A stretch of 64,000 nucleotides of DNA from Cupriavidus basilensis (GCF_000832305.1 NZ_CP010536.1:4216001-4280000), one strand, 5' to 3'; shown: positions 32,726 through 41,772, numbered from the stretch's first letter. Program-made: numbers and translations. Notes: a model not told the origin generated them from the sequence alone.

Positions 32726-34447
32726 TCACGTTGCCATGCCTGCGTTGCCGGTCATGCCGCGCACCGTGGGCAGGTTCAACGGGCGGGCGGTGACCTCGCC
32801 GGAGGCGCGCAGCCACTGGGCCATCAGGTCCCAGATCGGCGGGCTGCCGCTCTGGCGGGCGTCTTCCGAGACGGGTGCCCAGCCGGCTACCTTGTAGGTC
32901 TTGTCGGCGTCGATGGGCCGGCCCTTGAGGCGCATCTCGGTGATGCGTTTTCCCATCGATGCGGTGGGGTCGATGGTGTATTGCAGGCCACCCACGCGCA
33001 CCATGTCGCCGCCTTGCTGGTAGTAGGGATCGGGGTTGAACAGGTTGTCGGCCACGTCTTCGAGGATGGTCTTGATGGTCTCGCCGCTCATCGCTGTGAC
33101 GGTGGTGTGGGGATACGTGATGGCGGTCTGGTCCATCAGGTGTTCCATGGTGATGGCCTGCCCGGGCAGCAGCGTGGTGCCCCAGCGAAAGCCGGGCGAG
33201 AAGGCGATCTCGGCGCCCTGCACGTCTATCAGGCCGTCCAGGATCAACTGGTCGAACGTGCCGTTGAAATTGCCGCGGCGATATAGCAGGCCGCTGTTGC
33301 GCGCCAGCACTTCGCCGAGTTGCTTCTCGTACGGCGCGCGCACCTTGGCGATGAGCGCGTCCATGGCGGGATCGGCGGCGAGGTAGTTGGCGAAGACCGG
33401 CAGCAGGCGGTAGCGCACGCCGCTGACCTTGCCGCCCTTGACGTCGAAGTCGAGCACGCCGAGGAACTTGCCGTTGGACCCGGCGTTGGTGACCAGTGTG
33501 GTGCCCCCGGCGTTGCTGACTGGCACCGGCGCGGGCATGCCGTCGTGCGTGTGGCCGCCGAGGATGGCGTCGAGCCCGCGCACGCGCGAGGCGAGCTTGA
33601 GGTCCACGTCCATGCCGTTGTGCGACAGCAGCACGACCACCTGCGCGCCCTTGCCGCGCGCCTGGTCGATGACCTGCTGCAGGTTTTCTTCCTGGATGCC
33701 AAAGGTCCAGTCGGGCGTGAAGTAGCGCGGGTTGGCGATCGGTGTGTAGGGGAAAGCCTGGCCGATGATGGCCACCGGCACGCCGTTCATCTCGCGGATC
33801 ACGTAGGGTTCGAAGACGGGATCGCCGAAGTCGTTGGTCTTGATGTTCTGCGCGAGGAAGGCGATCTTGCCCTTGAAGTCGCGCTCGACGATCTCGGTGA
33901 CGCGCTCGGCGCCGAGCGTCATCTCCCAGTGTGGGGTCATCACGTCCACGCCCAGTGCCAGCGCGGCGTCGACCATGTCTTGCCCGCGCGTCCACAGCGC
34001 GGTGGCGGAGCCCTGCCAGGTGTCGCCGCCGTCGAGCAGCAGCGCGCCGGGCCGCCCGGCCTTGAGCTGCTTGACCAGCGTGGCGAGGTGGGCGAAGCCG
34101 CCAACCTTGCCGTAGCGGCGCGCAGCTTCGGTGAAATCGAGATAGGTGAAGGCGTGGGCCTGCGCGCTGCCGGGGGCGATGCCGTAGTGGCGCAGGAAGG
34201 CCTGCCCGACGAGGTGCGGCGGCTTGCCCGCGTAGTCGCCCACGCCGAGGTTGACGTTGGGCTCGCGGAAATGCAGCGGGCGCAGTTGCGCGTGGCAATC
34301 GGTGAAATGCAGCAGGTGCACATTGCCGAAGCGTGGCACGTCGTAGAGCTTGCCGGCGGCCTGCGCGGCTTGGGCGTCGGTGGCGGGAAAGGTCATGCCG
34401 CCGGCGCCGGCGATAGCCAGCACCTGCAGGAACTCGCGTCGGTTCAT
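32726..34447 (-). CDS. soxB: SoxB, sulfate thiohydrolase (thiosulfohydrolase)
   Basis: Periplasmic di-manganese enzyme that hydrolyses the terminal sulfone of SoxY-bound cysteine-S-thiosulfonate, releasing sulfate. 573 residues with a Tat signal (RREFLQ). Metal ligands of the metallophosphatase fold are visible: Asp50 and His52 (FTDCHAQ), GGDTWQGS, the Asn/His pair in SHNGMD and GGHTHDG. A 5'-nucleotidase C-terminal domain follows. It is the last gene of the sox run and lies just before tRNA-Ala. Confidence 0.96.
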   Translation of the reverse strand: MNRREFLQVLAIAGAGGMTFPATDAQAAQAAGKLYDVPRFGNVHLLHFTDCHAQLRPLHFREPNVNLGVGDYAGKPPHLVGQAFLRHYGIAPGSAQAHAFTYLDFTEAARRYGKVGGFAHLATLVKQLKAGRPGALLLDGGDTWQGSATALWTRGQDMVDAALALGVDVMTPHWEMTLGAERVTEIVERDFKGKIAFLAQNIKTNDFGDPVFEPYVIREMNGVPVAIIGQAFPYTPIANPRYFTPDWTFGIQEENLQQVIDQARGKGAQVVVLLSHNGMDVDLKLASRVRGLDAILGGHTHDGMPAPVPVSNAGGTTLVTNAGSNGKFLGVLDFDVKGGKVSGVRYRLLPVFANYLAADPAMDALIAKVRAPYEKQLGEVLARNSGLLYRRGNFNGTFDQLILDGLIDVQGAEIAFSPGFRWGTTLLPGQAITMEHLMDQTAITYPHTTVTAMSGETIKTILEDVADNLFNPDPYYQQGGDMVRVGGLQYTIDPTASMGKRITEMRLKGRPIDADKTYKVAGWAPVSEDARQSGSPPIWDLMAQWLRASGEVTARPLNLPTVRGMTGNAGMAT

Positions 34448-34525
34448 TGTCTCGTCCTGTGCATGTCATGCGCCGGTGTCTGGCTCTTGCGACCCGGCAT
34501 CTTGTGGCCGATGTGGCCGATGTGG

Positions 34526-35050
34526 CTACTTCTGCGTTGGCGTGGCGTACCTGGCCAGCGCCGCGACTTCCTCTTCCAGCATCTCGCCAACCTCCTTCTG
34601 CACGACCTTGCCGTGGGCGTCGATCACGTACAGCTCGGGCAGGCCGCGGCGCTTGCCGAGCGCGGCGCGCAGCGCGGGCGTGTCCATCGCGGCCGGGAAG
34701 GTGTAGCCGTGTTTCGCCATGTAGGCGGTGGCGTCGCGAGGGTCCTTGTCGATGCTGAGCGCCAGCACCTGCAGCCCGCCGCGCGCGCCGCCGGTGCTCT
34801 CAAAGAGCTTTTGCAGGCGCGGGTTCTGCAGTGCGCAGAAGGGGCACCACGATGCCCAGACTTCCACCACCAGCGGCCTGCCGGCCAGGTCGGCGGGCGT
34901 CAGGACCCGGCCGTCGAGCAGCTGCACCGGCGGCAGGCGCACGGTGTCGCCTACCTCCAGCGCGGCGGCCGCGCCGCTCCAGGCCAGTGCGGCAAGCAGG
35001 AGCAGCACGCGCGCGCGCCGCAGCGAGCCTGCCATGTGGCTGGGTGTCAT
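34526..35050 (-). CDS. soxW: SoxW-type periplasmic thioredoxin
   Basis: 174 residues: signal peptide (to about residue 30) and a TlpA/thioredoxin-like domain with the active-site pair Cys69-Pro-Phe-Cys72. In Sox systems SoxW keeps SoxY or other cysteine carriers reduced. It begins nine bases after the soxX stop on the same strand; AAGG precedes its ATG. Confidence 0.85.
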   Translation of the reverse strand: MTPSHMAGSLRRARVLLLLAALAWSGAAAALEVGDTVRLPPVQLLDGRVLTPADLAGRPLVVEVWASWCPFCALQNPRLQKLFESTGGARGGLQVLALSIDKDPRDATAYMAKHGYTFPAAMDTPALRAALGKRRGLPELYVIDAHGKVVQKEVGEMLEEEVAALARYATPTQK

Positions 35051-35059
35051 CGCGCAGCC

Positions 35060-35752
35060 TTACTGGTTGACCGGCGAGGCCGGGTCCAGCAGCAGCGCCA
35101 TCACGTCGCGGATCTGCTGCTCGGTGAGGATGCCCTTGTGCCCGAAGCGTGGCATGTTGGAGCAGGCCGCGAACGCGCTGGAATCCCAGATCTTGCCCCA
35201 GGTGTACTTGAGCACCGCCTCGGAGTCGCCGCGCAGCTTGCCGTACTGGTACAGCGACGGGCCGATATTGCCAAACGAGATCTCGGCCTTGGTCATCTGG
35301 TGGCAGGCATAGCAGTTGGCGCCGTTGGGGCTGCCGACCGCATCGGAGAACTGCATGCCGCGCCCGTTCTGGGCGGTCTTCTCGCCTTCCTTCCAGTCGC
35401 CCAGCCATTGCTTGTCGGCGGGGTACTTGATCTGCTTGAACTCGGCGGCCTCGATCTTCCTGGCCACCGCGGCTGGCACCTTGGAGCGGTCGGGGTAGTC
35501 GCTGCAAGCCTTCTGCATGGCGTCGCGATCGAGCACGCCTTCGACCGTGGCGGGGCCCTTGGAGGTAAAGGAGCTTTCGATCAGCGTCTTCATGTCGGCG
35601 TCGCTGACGGCGGCGGCCTTGGCGGTGATGTTCGCAGGCTTTGTGGCCTTGGCTGGCTTGGCGCTGTCCTGCGCGTGAGCCACGCCACCCATGCAGGCCA
35701 GCATGGCGAACGTGGCCAGCGTGCCTTGTGCGTATTTGTGCGCTTGTTTCAT
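35060..35752 (-). CDS. soxX: SoxX, monoheme cytochrome c subunit of SoxAX
   Basis: 230 residues with a signal peptide ending AHA and one heme motif CYACH (147-151). SoxX accepts electrons from SoxA during oxidative coupling of thiosulfate to SoxY. The Lys/Ala-rich insertion after the signal and the extra about 80 residues before the heme domain make it longer than the shortest SoxX, as in other beta-proteobacterial versions. It follows soxA by 17 bases. Confidence 0.93.
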   Translation of the reverse strand: MKQAHKYAQGTLATFAMLACMGGVAHAQDSAKPAKATKPANITAKAAAVSDADMKTLIESSFTSKGPATVEGVLDRDAMQKACSDYPDRSKVPAAVARKIEAAEFKQIKYPADKQWLGDWKEGEKTAQNGRGMQFSDAVGSPNGANCYACHQMTKAEISFGNIGPSLYQYGKLRGDSEAVLKYTWGKIWDSSAFAACSNMPRFGHKGILTEQQIRDVMALLLDPASPVNQ

Positions 35753-35769
35753 CTCTGCTCTCCCTTGCC

Positions 35770-36600
35770 TCAGCGCTTCATGGCCGGACCGTCGTATGTG
35801 CCGCCGTTTGCGTTCCTGGCGAGGAACAGGCTCAGCGCGGTGATCACGTCGGAGCCATAGGCGGGTTCGGGAAAGCGCTGCTGGCGCAGGCAGTCGTAGA
35901 GGCGGTGCTGCATCGAGCGTACCTCGCCCTGCGAGACGCGGTAGGCGGGCCACGTGGTGTACGCGGCTTGCGCGCCTTGCTTGGTCAGCAGGTTGGGCAG
36001 CTCTTGCAGGCGGATGCGCTGGCCGTCCACGGCGTGGCAGGTGGCGCAGGCGAAGTCGTAGGCGCCGCCACGGTAGAAGAACATCTTCTGGCCAAGGGCG
36101 TACACGCGCTTTTCTTCGGGATGGTTCAGCTCCACATTCATCTTGATGCCGCGCGATTCGCCGGCCACGAAGGCCACCAGGCGCTCGATGTCGGAGGGCT
36201 TGCCGGTGGAGGCGAAGGGATTCTTCATGGCCTCTTCCTGGGTCAGGCCCTGCAGCGTCACGCGGCAGTAGGCCAGGCGTTGCTCCAGGTCCATCACGCG
36301 CCCGGTGTCCTTGAACAGGCGCGGCAACTCGGCGTAGGCGCCCTTGGTCACGCCGGGGCCCTTGCCCAGGTCGCATTGCTCAAGCGAGGCGTTCTTGGGG
36401 CCGGCGGGCTTTTTCCAGAGTTCCTCGCCGGCGGCTTCCCACAGTTCGGCGGGGTTGCCCTCGGCGAGCATCTGCCGGTACTTGGCGATTTCCTCGGCGG
36501 TGCTGCCCTGGGCGTGCACCGCCGCGGCGGCAAGCGCCACGGTGCCGGCCAGCGCCAGCGCCAGCGCGGCGCCGGTGTGGCGGCGTCTGATCGTTTTCAT
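35770..36600 (-). CDS. soxA: SoxA, L-cysteine S-thiosulfotransferase heme subunit
   Basis: 276 residues with signal peptide (cleavage near AQA/HAQ). One heme motif CATCH at 185-189 is present. The N-terminal domain has Cys76 and Cys112 but no CxxCH, so this is the monoheme SoxA type with a likely structural disulfide replacing the first heme. Cys237 (LYDCLRQ) is the expected active-site heme ligand that can carry a persulfide. It partners SoxX just downstream. Confidence 0.95.
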   Translation of the reverse strand: MKTIRRRHTGAALALALAGTVALAAAAVHAQGSTAEEIAKYRQMLAEGNPAELWEAAGEELWKKPAGPKNASLEQCDLGKGPGVTKGAYAELPRLFKDTGRVMDLEQRLAYCRVTLQGLTQEEAMKNPFASTGKPSDIERLVAFVAGESRGIKMNVELNHPEEKRVYALGQKMFFYRGGAYDFACATCHAVDGQRIRLQELPNLLTKQGAQAAYTTWPAYRVSQGEVRSMQHRLYDCLRQQRFPEPAYGSDVITALSLFLARNANGGTYDGPAMKR

Positions 36601-36745
36601 GGGGCTTCTCCTCGGGGCCTCGGAGCCTGCCGCCGTGTGGCGTCAGTCCGTGCGTGCCCATCTTATGGCTTGTCTTCCCGTTATCGGCGCCCGGTGCGGG
36701 CCGGCTCTTGCGCGGGTGCTGCTTGCAACCTCTAACAACCTCTAT

Positions 36746-36790
36746 TTACGGCTTGCGTATCTACAGCTTGCGTATTTACGGCTTGATATA
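36746..36790 (-). repeat. three tandem 15-bp repeats at the end of the DsrE-like gene, each with a stop codon
   Basis: On the minus strand the units are TATATCAAGCCGTAA, ATACGCAAGCTGTAG and ATACGCAAGCCGTAA. The first is the end of the coding sequence; the other two follow in the same frame and each ends in a stop. The array ends 145 bases before soxA. Confidence 0.85.
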
Positions 36791-37231
36791 GGCATAGCCT
36801 TCATCGAACTGCAGTTTGGCCACTTCCACCACGCCAGCCTGTACCACCTTGGCTTCCATCAGCAGGCTGGACTCCGGAATCTTGCGCGCCATGAGCGTAT
36901 TGCGGCAAACGCGGAACTCGACGCCGGAACTGGCCAGCGCGCCGACCGCCGCCTCGAAGGTGTTGCCGCGCGCGTCACGCGCGCCTTGCACGATGAAGTC
37001 CACGCCGTAGCCAAACGCCACCACCACGATCTTGGTATCCGGCGCGGCGTTCAGGTGGTTGCGCAGGTTGGCCATGGCGCGCACTGCCTGGTCCGTGCCT
37101 TCGGACAGCTGGTAGACCACCTTGACGCGCCCGCCCTTGCCCGCAGCCGCCGGCGCCGCTTGCGCCGCCGCCTTGGCGGCCAGGCCCATCGCCGCCAGCG
37201 CCGCCGTTGCTCGAATAAATGCTCGCCGCAT
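36776..37231 (-). CDS. DsrE-family periplasmic sulfur-relay-like protein
   Basis: 151 residues with a signal peptide (to about residue 25). The body has the DsrE/DsrF alpha-beta fold (VKVVYQLSEGTDQAVRAMANL, then IVVVAFGYGVDFI) and one Cys near residue 109 (EFRVCRNTLM), the usual sulfur-carrier position. Its place inside the sox run suggests sulfur transfer in the periplasm. It is not a standard Sox subunit. Confidence 0.8.
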   Translation of the reverse strand: MRRAFIRATAALAAMGLAAKAAAQAAPAAAGKGGRVKVVYQLSEGTDQAVRAMANLRNHLNAAPDTKIVVVAFGYGVDFIVQGARDARGNTFEAAVGALASSGVEFRVCRNTLMARKIPESSLLMEAKVVQAGVVEVAKLQFDEGYAYIKP

Positions 37232-37361
37232 GATTGCTATCCTTCCGGTCGCGCCCCCGCGCGCACCATGCGCCGGCCCGGGCCCGACATTCGACCTGAA
37301 CCATAGCAGAGGATGCCGCTGCCCGCTCGGCCAGGCCGGTACCGGCCCGTAGCCGGTTCGA

Positions 37362-37673
37362 TCAGGAAATGGTGGCTTCGTCGGTCCGCTTGTCGCCGCG
37401 GTTGTCGACCCAGGTCACCGTGACCTTGTCGCCCTTGGCGCCGCCCTTGAACTTGAAGTTCAGGAAGGGATCCTTGGATACCGCCGGGCCGAACTGGGCC
37501 TGGAATACCTCCTTGCCTTTGCACTGTGCCGTCACGCTCTGGATATGCCAGGCGGGAATGATCTTGCCGGACGCGTCCTTGCGCTGGCCGGTTTCCATGT
37601 CATGCTTCATCAGGATCTTGACGTCGACCACACCGCCGCTCTCGGCGGCACGTACGCGCATCGGGTCTGCCAT
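37362..37673 (-). CDS. soxZ: SoxZ, sulfur-carrier complex subunit
   Basis: 103 residues without signal peptide, an immunoglobulin-like beta protein (VDVKILMKHDMETGQRKD, PAWHIQSVTA). SoxZ pairs with SoxY and is exported with it through the Tat system. AGAGGAAAG precedes the ATG. It directly follows soxY. Confidence 0.95.
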   Translation of the reverse strand: MADPMRVRAAESGGVVDVKILMKHDMETGQRKDASGKIIPAWHIQSVTAQCKGKEVFQAQFGPAVSKDPFLNFKFKGGAKGDKVTVTWVDNRGDKRTDEATIS

Positions 37674-37736
37674 GTTCTTTCCTCTTTCAGGTAATGGTGG
37701 GGCGGGAAATCCGCTTGGGTGGATGGGAGCGTGGCC

Positions 37737-38192
37737 TCAGCCGCCGCAGCCACCCAGCGTCACCTTGATTTCCTTGGACGCCACGTACCATTTGCCGCCG
37801 GCCTTGACGGCGGCGTACACCATCGAGGTCTGGCCCATCTTCACCCGCGTGGAGACGAAGGGCTCGGTGCCGGCCGGGATGATGAAATCCGCTGCCAGCG
37901 TGTTGGGGTTCTTTTCCACCAGGATGGCGATCTGCTCGGTGCCAGGGATGTTGCTGGTCACGGCGACCGGCACCACGGCGCCGTTCTCGGCGATGTCGGG
38001 GGCGGTAAAGACAATGGCGGTGCTCTTCTCGGTGCCGCTGCCGCCAAATGCCTTGATGACGTCGGCCACGCTCTTGCCGTCGAAGGCGGTCTTGTTCCAC
38101 TCCGCCGCCTGCGCCTTGCTGATCAGGCCGGTGGCGGCCATCAGTGCGAGCACGGAGGTGACCCGCAATACGTCTCGTCGTTTTGAATGCAT
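37737..38192 (-). CDS. soxY: SoxY, covalent sulfur carrier
   Basis: 151 residues with a Tat signal (KRRDVLRVTS). It ends in the swinging-arm motif GGCGG at 147-151; Cys149 is the sulfur attachment site for all Sox intermediates. ATG 38192 is chosen since the Tat motif starts there; the ORF extension to 38294 has no signal features. Confidence 0.96.
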   Translation of the reverse strand: MHSKRRDVLRVTSVLALMAATGLISKAQAAEWNKTAFDGKSVADVIKAFGGSGTEKSTAIVFTAPDIAENGAVVPVAVTSNIPGTEQIAILVEKNPNTLAADFIIPAGTEPFVSTRVKMGQTSMVYAAVKAGGKWYVASKEIKVTLGGCGG

Positions 38193-38269
38193 TGTTTCCT
38201 CTTCTCCTGCGTTTTCCGTTCCGGCTTGGTTTTCTGTTGGCCTGCCGCGCCTTTTTTTCGCGCCGCAGC

Positions 38270-38317
38270 GGGCGGTGCATTGCCGCCCTCGCACAGGGGC
38301 GCCATCGGCGCCCCTTT
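38270..38317. repeat. two adjacent hairpins in the leader of soxY
   Basis: Stems GGGCGG / CCGCCC (38270-38288) and AGGGGCGCC / GGCGCCCCT (38295-38315) lie between the small cytochrome gene and soxY. They lack a long T run in the direction of transcription and may process or stabilise the soxYZ message. Confidence 0.55.
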
Positions 38318-38364
38318 GGTCCCGAAGCCGTAACCGGTCCGGGCAGGGCTTGCCCTGGCTGTGC

Positions 38365-38694
38365 TTACTTGGCCGGGGCGCCTGCCAGCACCCACTCCAC
38401 GACCGTCTTCAGGTCGGCATCGCTCAACGCGGCATTGGCGGGCATCGGCACCGGGCCCCAGACGCCAGAACCGCCGCCCTTGACCTTCTTGGTCAGCGTT
38501 GCCAGCGCGTTCTTGTCGCCCTTGTACTTGGCCGCCACGTCCTTGTAGGCCGGGCCAACCAGCTTCTTGTCGACCTGGTGGCAGCCCATGCAGGCGTTCT
38601 TGTTGGCGATTTCCTGGGCCTTGGCGGCATCGACCGCAGCGTTGGCCGAGGCGGCGCAAGCCAGCATCAGCGTTGCGATGACAAACTGCTTCAT
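38365..38694 (-). CDS. small class I cytochrome c, paralog of the SoxD C-terminal domain
   Basis: 109 residues with signal peptide (to about residue 19) and one heme site CMGCH (35-39), with a PMP methionine ligand near 83. The run after the heme (QVDKKLVGPAYKDVAAKYKG) closely resembles the second heme domain of the adjacent SoxD, so the two are likely related by duplication. Probable electron acceptor for Sox enzymes. Confidence 0.85.
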   Translation of the reverse strand: MKQFVIATLMLACAASANAAVDAAKAQEIANKNACMGCHQVDKKLVGPAYKDVAAKYKGDKNALATLTKKVKGGGSGVWGPVPMPANAALSDADLKTVVEWVLAGAPAK

Positions 38695-38814
38695 GGATAT
38701 GCTCCGAACTTTGAAGAGCCGTGGGGACGGCGAAAAGCCCGCTCGCTGCCAGTATTGCCTGTCGGCACGGCCGGCGCGGCGGCGCGCTGGCCGCGCCACG
38801 GGGCGGCCAGTCCG

Positions 38815-39870
38815 CTATTTTGCCTCAAGAATCCACCCCACCACGGTGCGCAGGTCGGAATCGGGAATCTGCGCCTGGGGCGGCATCGGCATGCTGCCCC
38901 AGGCGCCCTGCCCACCCGCCCGGATCTTGTGGGCGAGCGCGTCCTGCGCATCCTGACCCTGGTACTTGCGCGCGACCTCGGCAAAGCTCGGGCCGACCAG
39001 CTTGCGATCGGTCGCGTGGCAGGCCATGCACTGGTACTGGCTGGCCAGCTTCGCACCCGCCGTCTCGCCGAGTGTGGCCGGGGTGGCGGCCGCGGGTGCG
39101 CTGGCGCCGCCGCCAGCCCAGCCGCGCGTGGGCCCCACGGTGCGCTGTTGCGCCGCCAGGTCGCCGTGGGCATCGCGGGCATAGGCCGGCATGGTCGACA
39201 CAATCCTGACCGTGGGCGTGCAATCCTTCATGCACGCCGCATTGCGCGTATCCGCCCGGCCCCGCCCGGGCCACAGGCCATGTTGCAGGGTCATGCCGTT
39301 GCGGTTCGGCATTTTTTGCTGCACCTCGGCGATATTGCCATCCGACAGCGTGAATTCCGCCGGCACGATATCGCCCAGGTTGAGCAGGTAGGCCGTGACT
39401 GCGTAGACGTCGTCGGCGGACAGGCTCCGGGGCGCGTTCCACGGCATCGCACGGTGGATGTAGTCCCACAGGGTGCTGACCGTGCTGACCTTCATCAGCG
39501 TGGTGCGGTACGGCTGGTTGCCGGTCAGCGAGGCCACCCGGCCACGCCGGATATCCTCGGCGCTGGTGCCGCCGACGATGGGCGAGAACACTTCGTTGGA
39601 CTCACCGAAGTCGCCATGGCACGAGGCGCATTTTCCGTCCCAGATCTTTTGTCCCTGCGACACAGTGCCGCTGCCCTTGGGCAGGCCCTGGAAGTCGGGG
39701 CGCACATCGATATCCCAGGCCTTGACCTCGGCCGGCGTGGCAGTGCGGCCGAGCGCGGCACGCGCACTGTCAGCCGGGGCGGCGGCCATCGCCACCTGCA
39801 CGCATAGCGCGGCGGCACAGGCGAGCATTGCCGCACGCCCGGCACCGGGCAAGTTAGTCAACGTGGACAT
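38815..39870 (-). CDS. soxD: SoxD, diheme cytochrome c subunit of sulfane dehydrogenase
   Basis: 351 residues with signal peptide and two heme motifs, CASCH (81-85) and CMACH (281-285), joined by an Ala/Pro-rich linker. It takes electrons from the molybdenum subunit SoxC. Its start lies 17 bases inside the end of soxC, so the two are translationally coupled. Confidence 0.94.
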   Translation of the reverse strand: MSTLTNLPGAGRAAMLACAAALCVQVAMAAAPADSARAALGRTATPAEVKAWDIDVRPDFQGLPKGSGTVSQGQKIWDGKCASCHGDFGESNEVFSPIVGGTSAEDIRRGRVASLTGNQPYRTTLMKVSTVSTLWDYIHRAMPWNAPRSLSADDVYAVTAYLLNLGDIVPAEFTLSDGNIAEVQQKMPNRNGMTLQHGLWPGRGRADTRNAACMKDCTPTVRIVSTMPAYARDAHGDLAAQQRTVGPTRGWAGGGASAPAAATPATLGETAGAKLASQYQCMACHATDRKLVGPSFAEVARKYQGQDAQDALAHKIRAGGQGAWGSMPMPPQAQIPDSDLRTVVGWILEAK

Positions 39871-41218
39871 TGGAGACCTCGCCGCCATCCGCCACCTGCC
39901 AGCTCTGGATGGCGTTGTTGTGATAGATCGAGCGCGCGCCCCGCACCGCGCGCAGCTGCGCCAGGCGGGGCTGCACGTAGCCGGTCTCGTCGATGGCGCG
40001 GCTCTGCAGGATCGCCGGGGAGCCATCCCACACCCAGTCCAGGTTGAAGCGCGTCAGGCATTTGGAGAGCACGGGCGTTTCCAGCCTTGCTGTGCGCCAG
40101 TTGCGCCCGCCGTCGACGGACACATCGACGCGCTTCACGCGCCCGCGCCCGGACCACGCCAGCCCGCTGATGTTGTAGAAGCCACGCCCCACCAGCTGCT
40201 GCCCGCCGGAGGGCGTGGTGATAACGGACTTGCACTCCTGGATCGAGGTGTACTGGCGCAGCATGCCGTCGGGCATCATGTCCACGTAGTGCACGGTTTC
40301 GTCCTTGGTGTTCCACGGCTGATCGCCGAGCTCCAGCCGGCGCAGCCACTTGACCCACGACACGCCCTGCACCCCGGGCACCACCAGCCGCAGCGGGTAG
40401 CCGTTTTCGGGGCGCAGCATCTCGCCGTTCATGCCCCAGGCGACGATGATCTCGTCGGCCAGCGCCATCGCGATGGTGCGGGTCATGCCTGAACCGTCGC
40501 CGCCCTCGGCCAGCAGATAGCGCCCGCGCTTGAAGTCCGCGCCGGCATCGTCGAGCAGGACCTTGAGCGGCACGCCGGTGAACTCGCAGCACGACAGCAT
40601 GCCGTGGGTGTACTGCACCGTGGGCACCGCCACGTTGCCCCACTCCATGCCAGTATTGGCCCCGCACTCGATGAAGTGCATGCGCGACACCGCGGGCAGG
40701 CGCATCAGGTCGTCCATGGTGTAGACGCGCGGCGCCTTCACCAGGCCATTGATCATCAGGCGGTGGCGGGCCGGATCGATGTCTTGCCAGCCTTGATGAT
40801 GCCGCTCGAAGTGCAGGCCGTTGGGCGTGATGATGCCGAAGAAGCCTTGCAGCGGGGCAAAGGATACCGAGGCCGCCGATACCCGCGTCAGTCCTGGCGA
40901 CTCGCGGCGCACCAGGTTCTTCTCGAACGGTGACGGCTGGCCGTAGGGATGCGCGGCAACCGGCTGGCCGAGCGTGGTGGCCCAGGGTTGCGGGGTGAGG
41001 ATGGCGTCGTCGCCGGCAGCGCCATCCGCTGCGCGGGCCCGGCTGGCGACGCCAGCGGCCAGCGCGGCTGCGGCGCCCAGGAAGCTCTTGCGCAGGAAGT
41101 CGCGCCGAGGACTGTCGGACGCACCTACGCCATGCTGCGTGATGTCCTGCTGCAGCGAGGCGCTGACGAAATGTTCCGGCGCACGCACGATGCGCCCGGG
41201 GCGGCTCTGTTGCGGCAC
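39854..41218 (-). CDS. soxC: SoxC, molybdopterin subunit of sulfane dehydrogenase
   Basis: 454 residues of the sulfite-oxidase family. A Tat signal (SPRRDFLRKSF, near residue 38) precedes the Moco domain; the molybdenum-ligand cysteine lies in HFIECGAN. A dimerisation domain follows. The start is a GTG at 41218, chosen because GGAGGAG lies eight bases upstream and no ATG gives a better N-terminus. SoxCD oxidises the sulfane sulfur on SoxY with release of six electrons. Confidence 0.94.
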   Translation of the reverse strand: MPQQSRPGRIVRAPEHFVSASLQQDITQHGVGASDSPRRDFLRKSFLGAAAALAAGVASRARAADGAAGDDAILTPQPWATTLGQPVAAHPYGQPSPFEKNLVRRESPGLTRVSAASVSFAPLQGFFGIITPNGLHFERHHQGWQDIDPARHRLMINGLVKAPRVYTMDDLMRLPAVSRMHFIECGANTGMEWGNVAVPTVQYTHGMLSCCEFTGVPLKVLLDDAGADFKRGRYLLAEGGDGSGMTRTIAMALADEIIVAWGMNGEMLRPENGYPLRLVVPGVQGVSWVKWLRRLELGDQPWNTKDETVHYVDMMPDGMLRQYTSIQECKSVITTPSGGQQLVGRGFYNISGLAWSGRGRVKRVDVSVDGGRNWRTARLETPVLSKCLTRFNLDWVWDGSPAILQSRAIDETGYVQPRLAQLRAVRGARSIYHNNAIQSWQVADGGEVSNVHVD

Positions 41219-41361
41219 TGCGGTCTCCTCCGGCTCGCGCGTGCGGCGCCAGAGGCGCCGTCGGCGAACCTGTTGTGGGTCAGCGCCCGCGCAAGCGGAC
41301 GGCTGCCGTCGAACCTTGGTGCGAGCGTTGCGGCCCTGGCGCGTGGCGCCCGGCGCATCGC

Positions 41362-41733
41362 TCAGCGGCTGCGCCGGCGCGGTGCCGGGGTGGCCTGCGG
41401 CATGAAGCGATCGACCATGCTTGCTGGCAAAGCGTTGTCTTCCAGCCGGCTGGCGACCTGCACGCAGACCGTGCGGCACAGCTCGATCACGCTCTCGTCC
41501 TCGATGGCGTAGAACACGAGGTTGGCCTCCTTGCGGCGCGACAGCACGCCCGCGCGGTACATCGCGGTGAGATGGCGCGACACATTGGTCTGCGACGATC
41601 CCACCGTCTCCACCACGGTGCCCACCGGCTTCTCGCCATCGCACAGGGCGTGCAGTATCTTCAGCCTGGTGGGCTCTGCCAGCAGGCTGAAATACCCCGA
41701 CACTTTCTCGAACACGCGATCCATCTCATCCAT
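41362..41733 (-). CDS. soxR: SoxR, ArsR-family repressor of sox genes
   Basis: 123 residues with a winged helix-turn-helix (LLAEPTRLKILHALCDGEKP, then SSQTNVSRHLTAMYRAG). Cys31, Cys86 and Cys90 could sense sulfur compounds, as in known SoxR repressors of this family. ATG 41733 is preferred to 41769 because a perfect operator palindrome lies at 41751-41772, overlapping the longer version. Confidence 0.85.
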   Translation of the reverse strand: MDEMDRVFEKVSGYFSLLAEPTRLKILHALCDGEKPVGTVVETVGSSQTNVSRHLTAMYRAGVLSRRKEANLVFYAIEDESVIELCRTVCVQVASRLEDNALPASMVDRFMPQATPAPRRRSR

Positions 41734-41750
41734 GCCGTTCAATATATTCG

Positions 41751-41772
41751 TATATGCGTAATTGCGCATATA
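41751..41772. promoter_or_regulatory. candidate SoxR operator
   Basis: TATATGCG-TAATTG-CGCATATA is a perfect 8-bp inverted repeat with a 6-base spacer, just upstream of the soxR start. ArsR-family repressors bind such AT-rich palindromes; autoregulation is likely. Confidence 0.75.
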
